From a virus, in the IMG/VR virus record IMGVR_UViG_3300022929_000037, positions 1-54,131 of that record: a stretch of DNA of 54,131 bases. One strand, written 5' to 3'. Made by a program: the position numbers and the translations under genes. Below the pieces are notes generated by a model. The model saw nothing but the letters and a program-made list of their open reading frames with translations. It made no database searches and was not told where the DNA came from. This document shows positions 29,563-39,898 of the stretch, in pieces; position 1 is the stretch's first letter; each line of letters starts with the position of its first letter.

Positions 29563-30310
29563 TTCTCATAGACTTCCCACGAAAAATTTTCTTACGCCAG
29601 GCAAACCACTTGTAGTATCCGTGAATTCTTGTTCTTCTTTTTTCAGCTGCAAAGGTATGCCTCTCAATTTCTTTTTCAGAATCGTCCACTTCCATTTCCC
29701 AATTATCTCTTTTAAAAGGAAGAATCTGAAATAGTGGGGTTCCCTTTGGAATAACTCCTCTAAAGCCTTGCTTTAAGAAAAAAGCAATAAAGACAGGCAA
29801 ACCCCAAATATCCGATTCGACGATTCCCGACTGGACAGTAAATGGCAAATCATATCTATTCATTGGGTGTGTAATAAGAACAGAGTATCCTGGCGGAGTT
29901 TCATAATACCAGCCCATCTTAAAGCCATAGTGAATAGGGTGATGTCCTTCTGGAACTGGCAGCTCAATAGTTGGTCTATGATCTACAATCATATTCTCAC
30001 CGTCCCACCACAAAATTGGTTTACCGTCATCGTCAATTTCTACGTGTAAATCATCTGTCAGCATGTAGTGATATCCAGCTGTCATAGCATCTAGGAATGG
30101 CGGACACTGTTTGGTAGCAACTGTTGCACCATCTGTGCCAATATAGTTTACTGGATGAAGAGTTTTTTCGCTATTAGATTTATGATGCTTTGCTAAAGTT
30201 TTATACCATTCTGGCACGTGCATAGAAGCAGGCTCTGGAGGAATTAAGCCATGCTCTTTATATTTAGAATGAGCTGGTGTAAAAACAATTTTTAACAAAT
30301 TGTCTTCCAC
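29555..30310 (-). CDS. DUF6065-like protein, 251 aa (copy 1)
   Basis: Features of the DUF6065 family as I recall it: VPEWYKTL, a C-P-P-F-L-D-A-M-T-A-G-Y motif near residue 70, TPPGYSVLITHPMNRYD near 137, and GTPLFQILPFKRDNWEME near 200. Function of the family is unknown. GTG start, TAGTG overlap with copy 2. Placed in a hydroxylase/glycosyltransferase operon, it may bind or modify a sugar or protein. Confidence 0.55.
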   Translation of the reverse strand: MEDNLLKIVFTPAHSKYKEHGLIPPEPASMHVPEWYKTLAKHHKSNSEKTLHPVNYIGTDGATVATKQCPPFLDAMTAGYHYMLTDDLHVEIDDDGKPILWWDGENMIVDHRPTIELPVPEGHHPIHYGFKMGWYYETPPGYSVLITHPMNRYDLPFTVQSGIVESDIWGLPVFIAFFLKQGFRGVIPKGTPLFQILPFKRDNWEMEVDDSEKEIERHTFAAEKRRTRIHGYYKWFAWRKKIFRGKSMRND

Positions 30311-31035
30311 TATCTATACTCCTTCTTAGAACGAAATTTATTTTTATAACCATTCATAAAGGTGCTTCTAAGGTTAAGTCTTTGGCTATTGAACAGCGTT
30401 TTTGCATCTGCTGGATCTACGACTTCAGAGCTCCACTCTTCTCTCTTAAATGGTATTAGCTGATACAGCGGTGTGCCTTGCCTAATTGTGCCCTTAAACC
30501 CCTTCTTTACAAGGAAAGAGACGTGACCATCTGATACAAATCCATCTGTATCAATCAGTCCTGTAAAAGCCCACAACGGCGAATCATCTGTGTGATATGG
30601 GTTAGTAAACAAAACGCTGTATCCTGGGTCAGTTCCCACAGCCCAAGTTGGCAAAATTCTAAATAGTTGTTTATGGTATTTTTCTGGATCAATCGGGTAG
30701 TTCTCATACTGCTCTGGTGCATGCGTAGCAAATAAGTCAGCCTTTAGACTTTGTAAAGTTAGTGGTATTTGCCACTCTAGCTTTTCTGGATTCGTAGCAT
30801 CTAGGTGGATATCACAAGGTGCCACAATCATGTAGCCTGCAGTCATGGCATCAAAGATAGGCATGCACCTTTTAATTGTAGATGCAGCTGTTCCAGACTG
30901 CGGAATCATTTCTGCATCCCCCTTGTTCCCTGGCTGAGTTTTATACCACTCTGGGACAAGCCTTACTGATGGCTTTGGTGGTGGCACGAAATCCATAGTT
31001 TGTTCACTAAATGGATAAAATCTAATTGTTGGCAT
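30310..31035 (-). CDS. DUF6065-like protein, 241 aa (copy 2)
   Basis: Paralogue of 29555-30310: VPEWYKTQPG, MPIFDAMTAGYMIV, TDPGYSVLFTNPYH and GTPLYQLIPFKREEW line up in the same order. GGAG four bases before ATG 31035, and overlap with the 31022 gene. Family function unknown. The tandem pair suggests two related substrates or a hetero-complex. Confidence 0.55.
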   Translation of the reverse strand: MPTIRFYPFSEQTMDFVPPPKPSVRLVPEWYKTQPGNKGDAEMIPQSGTAASTIKRCMPIFDAMTAGYMIVAPCDIHLDATNPEKLEWQIPLTLQSLKADLFATHAPEQYENYPIDPEKYHKQLFRILPTWAVGTDPGYSVLFTNPYHTDDSPLWAFTGLIDTDGFVSDGHVSFLVKKGFKGTIRQGTPLYQLIPFKREEWSSEVVDPADAKTLFNSQRLNLRSTFMNGYKNKFRSKKEYR

Positions 31036-31699
31036 ACTGCTCCTTAATTCTATCTACTATTATAGCATCTCCACGAAATGTCATATCAAACATGGGGTCT
31101 CCTCGTCTTGGAATACCAAGCTCATGATCCTCCATGTGGCTACCAGTATTTTTAAATTTAAAATAAACAAAATGCGGCTGTAACAAATCTGCGTCTCTTG
31201 GTGGCTGATGCCAAAAATCAGTTTCTTTATTAATTAAAAAGGCAGATTCAACACTTGGCTGTAGGTATGTTACTTCTACATTTGCATCTATAAACCACGG
31301 CACAAAAAATTTATAAGTTCCTTCAAAGCAGTCTTCTTGTTCTGGCATTGAATAACTAGTGTTATAGTATTGCCTCATCCACAACCTATCTACATGGTAA
31401 AGGGGCTCGTCTCCTTGTTTTAAAAGAAACATATCTGCTGCTAAATGGTATCTAATGGTTATTTCATCCCCATTAATTGATAGCAACGATGGTTGATGTC
31501 CAATGTTTTGAACATAGTTATTTAAGGGCTTAACTATAGAATCTTTATACGGACCGTTCAAGACCTCTTGGTAAGACATCCAGGATGGCTTTACCATTGA
31601 TTTAAAGCTAAGATCTATAAAGTCTGGATCTTTTGTTTCATACCAGATCTTTTTATTATCTATCGTGCTATGCGTATCATGAATCATTTTCTTTTCCAT
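31022..31699 (-). CDS. Hypothetical protein, 225 aa, start directly behind tRNA-Thr
   Basis: Not recognised. The protein has many aromatic residues, with FFVPWFIDANVEVTYLQPS near residue 130 and DFWHQPPRDADLL near 165, loosely like the DUF6065 neighbours in layout. The ribosome site is GGAGG at 31704-31708, which is also the 3' acceptor strand of tRNA-Thr; the ATG is only 3 nt from the tRNA end. ATG 31687 is a second possible start. Confidence 0.6.
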   Translation of the reverse strand: MEKKMIHDTHSTIDNKKIWYETKDPDFIDLSFKSMVKPSWMSYQEVLNGPYKDSIVKPLNNYVQNIGHQPSLLSINGDEITIRYHLAADMFLLKQGDEPLYHVDRLWMRQYYNTSYSMPEQEDCFEGTYKFFVPWFIDANVEVTYLQPSVESAFLINKETDFWHQPPRDADLLQPHFVYFKFKNTGSHMEDHELGIPRRGDPMFDMTFRGDAIIVDRIKEQYANN

Positions 31700-31701
31700 A
31701 G

Positions 31702-31775
31702 AGCCTCCTGTCAGATTCGAACTGACGACCTACGCATTACAAGTGCGTTGCTCTGGCCAACTGAGCTAAGGAGGC
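31702..31775 (-). tRNA. tRNA-Thr (anticodon TGT)
   Basis: Full cloverleaf: 7-bp acceptor stem GCCTCCT/AGGAGGC, D-loop AGCTCAGTTGGCC, anticodon loop CTTGTAA with anticodon TGT, and T-loop GTTCGAATC. No encoded CCA. Reads ACA. The 3' acceptor strand is also the ribosome site of the next gene. Confidence 0.9.
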
Positions 31776-31779
31776 AGTG

Positions 31780-31853
31780 CGACCTGGATGGGACTTGAAC
31801 CCACGACCCCCACCGTGACAGGGTGGTGCTCTAACCAACTGAGCTACCAGGCC
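31780..31853 (-). tRNA. tRNA-Asp (anticodon GTC)
   Basis: Acceptor stem GGCCTGG/CCAGGTC with one G-T pair, D-loop AGCTCAGTTGGTT, anticodon loop CTGTCAC (anticodon GTC), T-loop GTTCAAGTC. No encoded CCA. Four bases separate it from tRNA-Thr. Confidence 0.9.
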
Positions 31854-31857
31854 TAAG

Positions 31858-31929
31858 CTCCCCTCCGTGGATTCGAACCACGAACCTTAGAGTTAACAGC
31901 TCTCTGCTCTGCCATTGAGCTAGAGGGGA
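31858..31929 (-). tRNA. tRNA-Asn (anticodon GTT)
   Basis: Acceptor stem TCCCCTC/GAGGGGA, D-loop AGCTCAATGGC, anticodon loop CTGTTAA (anticodon GTT), T-loop GTTCGAATC. First of three tRNAs in the array; a TATACT box at 31940-31945 could be its promoter. Confidence 0.9.
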
Positions 31930-31937
31930 AGGTATAA

Positions 31938-33176
31938 CTAGTATACACTATTCAGATAAGAGTACATGTTCTTGTAAAACTCATCTGTCGTATATCCAAA
32001 CCTATTTGAGAATGCAGTCTTCCACGAAATGCCACGACCCATATCCGACATAAAACCAATAAATGTTTCATATGATGAAGTGCCAATGAGGTATTCTACT
32101 GCAAGACCTCCAAGGTCATATGCTGCATAATCATTTATGAGGTGCCTAGACTGTGATGTAGAGCCTACCTCAAGAAGAGTATAGATGCCTACAAGATCTG
32201 ACTCACTCATATTATTAATTGCATTCGCAAGGCCAAATCCATACTCGGTTGCCATCAACCTAGTGGCGACACCTTTTGAGCCTGCCACCATTGAAGATCC
32301 AGGGTTTGCCACGGTGTATCCAAAATATTTCGCTGACCCTCCAGAAATCCATAGAGGATTATTGCTTGGTGTTAGCCCAATACTTGACTGAAGGCTCTGA
32401 AAATATTTTTGAACAATTGACTCTTTTTGCCAACGAATAGTCCTGTCATCAGTTTTGGTTGACACGCACAGATAGAAAACTTTTGGCTGTGCGTCTCCTG
32501 GACCGCAATCGCTACCCCATGGACCATTGCCAATATAAGACACCCAGGTTTCTCCAGTAGGAAGCCTACCACCATAAGTTGCCATCATTTGGTCTGCCCA
32601 CTCCAAATCATTTACCGTAAACAGGACTGCGTGATAATTATCAATAATTCCGATGTTGTGGTCCCAAATACTAACTGCATCAGACAGGGCTTTCTCTAGG
32701 GAGTTTTCCTGAGAACTTGACATAGATGGTCCCACCAAAACCTGACTATCTTCAACGGTAAAAGATCCATCTATCTGTGTTCTAAAGCTAGCATAAGCAA
32801 GATTCGCAACGCTAATCTTTATTTCTTCGGGCTCCTCGGCTGGAGGTTCGCTCTCTGTTGGTATAGTTTCTGCAACCTCTTCTTTTGCAGGACTTGATAG
32901 CTGTGTAGATGATGAGCTTTCTGGCTCTACCTTCTCTTCAGAGCGTGGCGAATCAGGCTCTACGGATAGCTCCTGTGTGACCTCTTCTGGACTCTTAACA
33001 GCAGGAGAACTAGTCTCTGCTGGAGATGGGGTAGCCGTGTCTTCTTGTACTGGTAGCAAGGGATCTGCTAACCTAGTTGTTTGAGAAAGCTCCTGATCTA
33101 TTACTGTCGAACACCCAGAAACTAAAAATAGCGGTATGGCTACTAGAGCTGCAACAGCTTGATTACGTGTTGGCAA
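31938..33176 (-). CDS. Predicted lipoprotein with Pro/Glu/Ser linker and peptidase-like domain, 412 aa
   Basis: The start is TTG 33176, chosen because GGAGGAG lies 4 nt upstream and it gives a clean signal peptide: MPTRNQAVAALVAIPLFLV then lipobox LVSGC (Cys about residue 22). A long disordered linker (about 35-120, repeats of P, E, S) leads to a C-terminal domain with IWISGG-like and AYDLGGLAVEYLIG segments, like the tail half of gluzincin/peptidase-MA-type proteins; no H-E-x-x-H is visible. It should sit on the outside of the host membrane. It could block superinfection or alter the cell surface. Confidence 0.6.
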   Translation of the reverse strand: MPTRNQAVAALVAIPLFLVSGCSTVIDQELSQTTRLADPLLPVQEDTATPSPAETSSPAVKSPEEVTQELSVEPDSPRSEEKVEPESSSSTQLSSPAKEEVAETIPTESEPPAEEPEEIKISVANLAYASFRTQIDGSFTVEDSQVLVGPSMSSSQENSLEKALSDAVSIWDHNIGIIDNYHAVLFTVNDLEWADQMMATYGGRLPTGETWVSYIGNGPWGSDCGPGDAQPKVFYLCVSTKTDDRTIRWQKESIVQKYFQSLQSSIGLTPSNNPLWISGGSAKYFGYTVANPGSSMVAGSKGVATRLMATEYGFGLANAINNMSESDLVGIYTLLEVGSTSQSRHLINDYAAYDLGGLAVEYLIGTSSYETFIGFMSDMGRGISWKTAFSNRFGYTTDEFYKNMYSYLNSVY

Positions 33177-33313
33177 GGGTCTCCTCCATTTTCCCACTCT
33201 TGCTCTTCTTCTTCTGTCATATATGGGTCTCCATTGTGAGTATTGCAAAATGGCTCGCTAACCCAGCCCTGCTCAATGCCCTCACGGAGCCACTCAGAGA
33301 ATTTATTTTCCAT
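33143..33313 (-). CDS. Small Cys/acidic protein of an actinophage type, 56 aa
   Basis: A 56-codon gene: MENKFSEWLREGIEQGWVSE, then EPFCNTHNGDPYMTEEEEQE and GGDPCQHVIKL. The pattern W-V-S-[ED]-P-x-C-x-T-H-[DN]-G / M-T-x-E-E-E / G-G-D-P-C is one I recognise from actinobacteriophages. The two Cys and His could bind metal. ATG 33313 lies 6 nt after TATAAT with TTGACA 17 bp up. It overlaps the lipoprotein start. Confidence 0.7.
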   Translation of the reverse strand: MENKFSEWLREGIEQGWVSEPFCNTHNGDPYMTEEEEQEWENGGDPCQHVIKLLQL

Positions 33314-33319
33314 GTATAA

Positions 33320-33348
33320 ATTATATACTAGGTGTGTAGGTTTGTCAA
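33320..33348 (-). promoter_or_regulatory. Perfect leaderless promoter
   Basis: Minus strand TTGACA (33343-33348), 17-bp spacer, TATAAT (33320-33325), 6 nt to ATG 33313. It likely also drives the lipoprotein and tRNAs. Confidence 0.85.
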
Positions 33349-34083
33349 CTACCAGGATTTGTCATAAATTTTAGGTAGTGGGAAATAGTGCTGCTCCCAA
33401 AATGGCTCATTCTCCATGTTAGCATTTAAATAAGCTTCCTGCTGAATTACTTTTAATGGTATGACATCATAGGCAATTGTAATTCTTTCTCCTGGCCATT
33501 CCCAAGGACCCATGGCATGCTGGTAACCAACCATAGACATTACTGCACGATTATTCTTGTTGTGGTTTACCTTCATCTCACCGTTTACGTCGTAGTGCGT
33601 AGTTGATGGCTCTGCATTTACGGAATAATATCCATGAAATGCTGGCACCCTAATGTTTGGATCTAGGTGGTCGTGCCACTCCAGCTTGGCACCCTTATCA
33701 ATGCTGTTAATGTTAAACCAAGCTTGGGCCATCCACTGCTCAGAGTTATAATCAATTTCATAGTAGTCACAGGCCTCACGTGTCATGTCAACGACTGCAG
33801 AGAATAGTTCGTGCATAAATGGATAATACATCTGGAATGCATTATACTCTCTTGACTTATGTGTTGAAAGGGACTTTGAATAAGTAAAAATATCTGTCTC
33901 ATCATCGTGTGGTCTGATGCCCCACATTTCCAAATTTGCAATTCTTTCATACTCTAGCTTTAGTCGCTCTGCTGCGTAGTCTAGATCATTGTCTAAAAAT
34001 CTTTCAAAAAACTTTTGAGGTTTTGAGTTTTTATCAAAGTCCCAGTCTTCTGGGCCTTGATAGTTATGCTTTGACATTTCCAT
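33349..34083 (-). CDS. 2OG-Fe(II) oxygenase-like protein, 244 aa
   Basis: Probable dioxygenase of the type common in cyanophages. LEWHDHLDPN near residue 132 gives the H-x-D type ligands; a distal His in GYQHAMGPWEW and Arg in ERITIAYDV complete the site. The double-stranded beta-helix region is 130-225. Different subgroup from the P4H-like enzymes. Target unknown. Confidence 0.65.
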   Translation of the reverse strand: MEMSKHNYQGPEDWDFDKNSKPQKFFERFLDNDLDYAAERLKLEYERIANLEMWGIRPHDDETDIFTYSKSLSTHKSREYNAFQMYYPFMHELFSAVVDMTREACDYYEIDYNSEQWMAQAWFNINSIDKGAKLEWHDHLDPNIRVPAFHGYYSVNAEPSTTHYDVNGEMKVNHNKNNRAVMSMVGYQHAMGPWEWPGERITIAYDVIPLKVIQQEAYLNANMENEPFWEQHYFPLPKIYDKSW

Positions 34084-34107
34084 TGCTTCTCTTTCTCTAG
34101 ATATAGG

Positions 34108-34147
34108 AATACCCTACCAAACATTATACACTATTTGGCAGGGTATT
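34108..34147. repeat. 14-bp inverted repeat with a -10 box in the loop
   Basis: Arms 34108-34121 and 34134-34147 (one mismatch) around a 12-nt loop that holds TATAAT on the minus strand (34124-34129). No T-run on either side, so a simple terminator is unlikely. It could be an operator for the 33349 gene or a cruciform regulatory site. Confidence 0.5.
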
Positions 34148-34155
34148 GCTATACG

Positions 34156-34431
34156 TTAGTCTTGGTTTTTATCTACTTTGGCAAAAGCAGCATTAATCTC
34201 ATCCATTGTAAGCTTGCCGTCATCCAGAAATGCTCTAGCGAGCTTCTCAACAACAGTTGCTACTCCAAGGATACCTGCCATCATTACTGCAGATAGCATA
34301 TCAATACCAACTACAGCACCTGCACCCAGGACACCAAGTCCAGATGCAGCAAATACAGCAGCGATTCTCCAAAGGACGTTCTTCAGGGTTTCCCAACCAC
34401 CAACAACGCCCATTCCGTTCTCGTCTTCCAT
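34156..34431 (-). CDS. Holin-like membrane protein, 91 aa
   Basis: GGAGG four bases before ATG 34431. Hydrophobic segments at about 20-40 (WRIAAVFAASGLGVLGAGAV) and 45-60, then a charged C-terminus with an EF-hand-like stretch (DDGKLTMDEINAAFAKVD). Actinophage holins often have this make-up. It lies between another small membrane protein and a 2OG gene, not beside the endolysin. Confidence 0.55.
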   Translation of the reverse strand: MEDENGMGVVGGWETLKNVLWRIAAVFAASGLGVLGAGAVVGIDMLSAVMMAGILGVATVVEKLARAFLDDGKLTMDEINAAFAKVDKNQD

Positions 34432-34441
34432 ACTTTCCTCC

Positions 34442-34639
34442 TTATTCCTTAGGGTTTCTAAGCCTAAAAGTGATTATCCACAAAGCAAGGGTTCCTAGGA
34501 TTACGTAGCCAGTAACGGTCTTCGCTGATCCCTCCAAAACAATCCATGCCACAAACATACCAACTAAGGTCCACGCCTCAGATACTACATCTGTAAATAT
34601 ATTCTTGATTCCTGTGAATAGTTTCTTTATGAACTTCAT
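34442..34639 (-). CDS. Small two-span membrane protein, 65 aa
   Basis: AGGAGG upstream of ATG 34639. Basic N-terminus (KFIKKLFTGIKNIF) then two spans (AWTLVGMFVAWIVL and VILGTLALWIITF) and a basic end. Probably a holin/antiholin partner of the 34156 protein, or a virion membrane protein. Confidence 0.55.
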   Translation of the reverse strand: MKFIKKLFTGIKNIFTDVVSEAWTLVGMFVAWIVLEGSAKTVTGYVILGTLALWIITFRLRNPKE

Positions 34640-36309
34640 TATATTTTCCTCCTAGCACCACCAGATGGAGCTGAGGCTCCAGCAGATACTGCAATATTAC
34701 CTGCGATAACAGATGCTACGACAATCTCTTCTGCTCGCTCTCGCTGTTCAGGAGCAATGTCAGCACCAATATTTCCCAAATCATTCATAACCTCTAGCAC
34801 CTGTCCAGCCACAGCACCAACTACTGGAAGGGCAGCAAGCTCTTCTGGCAAGTCTGGGTCATCTGCTTCTGCAGCTATAGCAAGCAATACAAGTGCTGCC
34901 TCATACTCTTCTGAGTCTTTCTCTGCAGTTGCAAACTTATTCATAGCCATGACAGTTAGCTCTCCTGCTAGCTCAAGGTTTTGCTCTGCATTGCCATCGT
35001 CCTCAACTATTGCCTGAAGCTGATCAATCTTGTTTCTTTGTTCTTGGATAGTATCATTAGCATCTCCAAGCTGCTTTACGAGAGTATCTATCTTTGCCAG
35101 TGCATCGTCAAGCTGCTTCTTGGTTGTGTCATTCTTAATCTTTAGCTCTTCTATTTGTCCAAGTGCCGTAGCTAGCTTTGCCTCTAGCTCCTCTACCCTT
35201 GCCTGTGAGGCTGCTAGCTGCTTAGTGAGATCAGTAGACTTAGCTCTTGCAATCTCTAGATCCGATTTTGACTTTGCCAATGTTTCTAGGGCAGTTGCAA
35301 GCTGTTCTTCTGTGCTTGTTACTTTACCATTTAGCTCGTCAATAGTTGTTTTAAGTATGTTAATAGTTTCTTCCGCACTAACTAGTTCTGCTTTTTTGGC
35401 CTCTATGTCTGCATTGGCCTTGGCTAGTGCCTCTGTTAGCGAGTCTATCTTAGATATATACCCTGCAATTGTTGCATTACGATCATCTATGGTTATTTTA
35501 TAAGAGTCAATTGCTGAATTAAGATCGCTAATGGTTTTGTTTTGGTCTTCAATTACTGCTGTTTGATCTGCAATTACAACCTCAGACCAGGAAACATACT
35601 CTTGGTATGATGTATTAATTGAATCAGCAGTCTCGCCTAGAGCTTTATAGTCATCTAGCAGCGTAGCATAGAGGGATGAAAGCTGGTCATACTGTGCCTG
35701 GAGTGCATCGTAGTCTTCTTGGGATACTGCTGGCTCTGCTACCACAGCACCTCCAGAATGCCAGATGGCACGCTCATAGTCTGTGCTACTATTTAATCCA
35801 AGGGTAGCACCTACACGCCAACCACCACAAATACTAGGCTCTGGATTACACCAGGTTCCAAGGTGCCATGACATCCTAAGCGGGTCGCTCATTTCGCTGG
35901 TATCGGCAGAGCTTTGATAGATTGATGCTGTTGGTGCAAATCCCATAGACTGAGTTGGGTTTAGATACCAGTAAGTGCCATTGTTTTCTACTGTTTCGTT
36001 ATATCCAGTCTGAGAGAAAACTACGCTGCTTTCTCCAGCTGCCAATAACATATAGGTATCAGAATTGGTTGCTCCTGCTGCATAAAGAAGAGATGCACCA
36101 GTACAGCTGTCATAAATATTTTGTAGGGTATCTGTCTCTCCATAAAGACTTGACCAGCACAGAGTCCATCCACCATCAATTAGGGTTTGCTTAGACACAT
36201 TTGTCTGTGGTCCAGATGGGTAGTATGAGGGTGCATTTGATCCACCTGCTGGTGTTGCGATAAGCACAACAGCCATCAGGGCTGATAAAAGTATAAACCT
36301 AAGCTTAAT
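34639..36309 (-). CDS. Secreted long coiled-coil protein, 556 aa, with probable ATT start
   Basis: The first ATG (36276) lies in the middle of a signal peptide. Reading back, ATT 36309 has AGGAG nine bases upstream and gives IKLRFILLSALMAVVLIATPAGG, a complete signal peptide. After it: a Cys- and Trp-containing domain (about 25-180), then a heptad coiled coil (about 190-445, e.g. IEDQNKTISDLNSAIDSYK), then an Ala/Glu-rich end. Exported to the cell surface or envelope. Possible receptor, adhesion or exclusion factor; no homologue recognised. Confidence 0.55.
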   Translation of the reverse strand: MKLRFILLSALMAVVLIATPAGGSNAPSYYPSGPQTNVSKQTLIDGGWTLCWSSLYGETDTLQNIYDSCTGASLLYAAGATNSDTYMLLAAGESSVVFSQTGYNETVENNGTYWYLNPTQSMGFAPTASIYQSSADTSEMSDPLRMSWHLGTWCNPEPSICGGWRVGATLGLNSSTDYERAIWHSGGAVVAEPAVSQEDYDALQAQYDQLSSLYATLLDDYKALGETADSINTSYQEYVSWSEVVIADQTAVIEDQNKTISDLNSAIDSYKITIDDRNATIAGYISKIDSLTEALAKANADIEAKKAELVSAEETINILKTTIDELNGKVTSTEEQLATALETLAKSKSDLEIARAKSTDLTKQLAASQARVEELEAKLATALGQIEELKIKNDTTKKQLDDALAKIDTLVKQLGDANDTIQEQRNKIDQLQAIVEDDGNAEQNLELAGELTVMAMNKFATAEKDSEEYEAALVLLAIAAEADDPDLPEELAALPVVGAVAGQVLEVMNDLGNIGADIAPEQRERAEEIVVASVIAGNIAVSAGASAPSGGARRKI

Positions 36310-36353
36310 AAGTTATCACTCCTAGTTGGGGTAGCTAGACGTATTCTTATACT

Positions 36354-36359
36354 ATTATA
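36354..36359 (-). promoter_or_regulatory. -10 box for the secreted coiled-coil gene
   Basis: Minus strand TATAAT, 44 nt before the proposed ATT start, with AGGAG in the leader. Confidence 0.5.
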
Positions 36360-36369
36360 AGTGATTATA

Positions 36370-36406
36370 TAAATAAATAGGGGCATAGCCTCTTGACCAT
36401 GCCCCT
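36370..36406 (-). terminator. Rho-independent terminator after nrdF
   Basis: Perfect 8-bp stem AGGGGCAT/ATGCCCCT (36379-36386 with 36399-36406), 12-nt loop, followed on the minus strand by ATTTATTTATAT. Ends the nrdI-nrdE-nrdF operon, and separates it from the coiled-coil gene. Confidence 0.8.
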
Positions 36407-36425
36407 AAATACCGCTTATTTAGTG

Positions 36426-39470
<3,045 letters not shown>

Positions 39471-39484
<14 letters not shown>

Positions 39485-39884
39485 ATAGTATCTCCAACCT
39501 TTGTTTTACTAGTTCTATGTCTGAAGGCGTGCCCGTGATTTCTACCCTGGCAATAATAGGTACGCCAGTTTTAGCAGAAATCATATCCGCTGCCTTGCAG
39601 TAATGTTTGCCAAAGTTTGTATTACCAGTGCCTATGACACCACGCAATAAATCCCTATTGGCAGGATTGTTAAGAAAAACCCTTACAGGTTTTGGAATTG
39701 CAGGACCTTCAGCCCCGCCACCGTAGGTTGGCACAACCAATACATACTCGAAATCCACGCTGAAGTCCCTAGCATCGCTAGAACGAACTGGGATACGAAC
39801 TCCATTATTGGTTACCTTCTCTACAAATCTTTTAGTATTTTCTGAAACATTAGAAAAGTAAACAAGGCGGATTGGTAGTGACAC
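39471..39884 (-). CDS. nrdI: Flavodoxin-like RNR activator NrdI
   Basis: 137 aa from GTG 39884. Flavodoxin fold: [18 protein letters not shown] near residue 6 (FMN phosphate loop), [11 protein letters not shown], and [17 protein letters not shown] near residue 80 match NrdI. It generates the oxidant that builds the Mn-tyrosyl cofactor in NrdF. Overlaps nrdE by 14 nt. Confidence 0.9.
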
Positions 39885-39898
39885 CAATACCTCGCTTT

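Noticed and set aside
35030-35503. 157-aa open frame antisense to the coiled-coil gene
   Set aside because: Ser/Ala/Leu-rich low-complexity frame mirroring heptad repeats on the other strand; no ribosome site or promoter.
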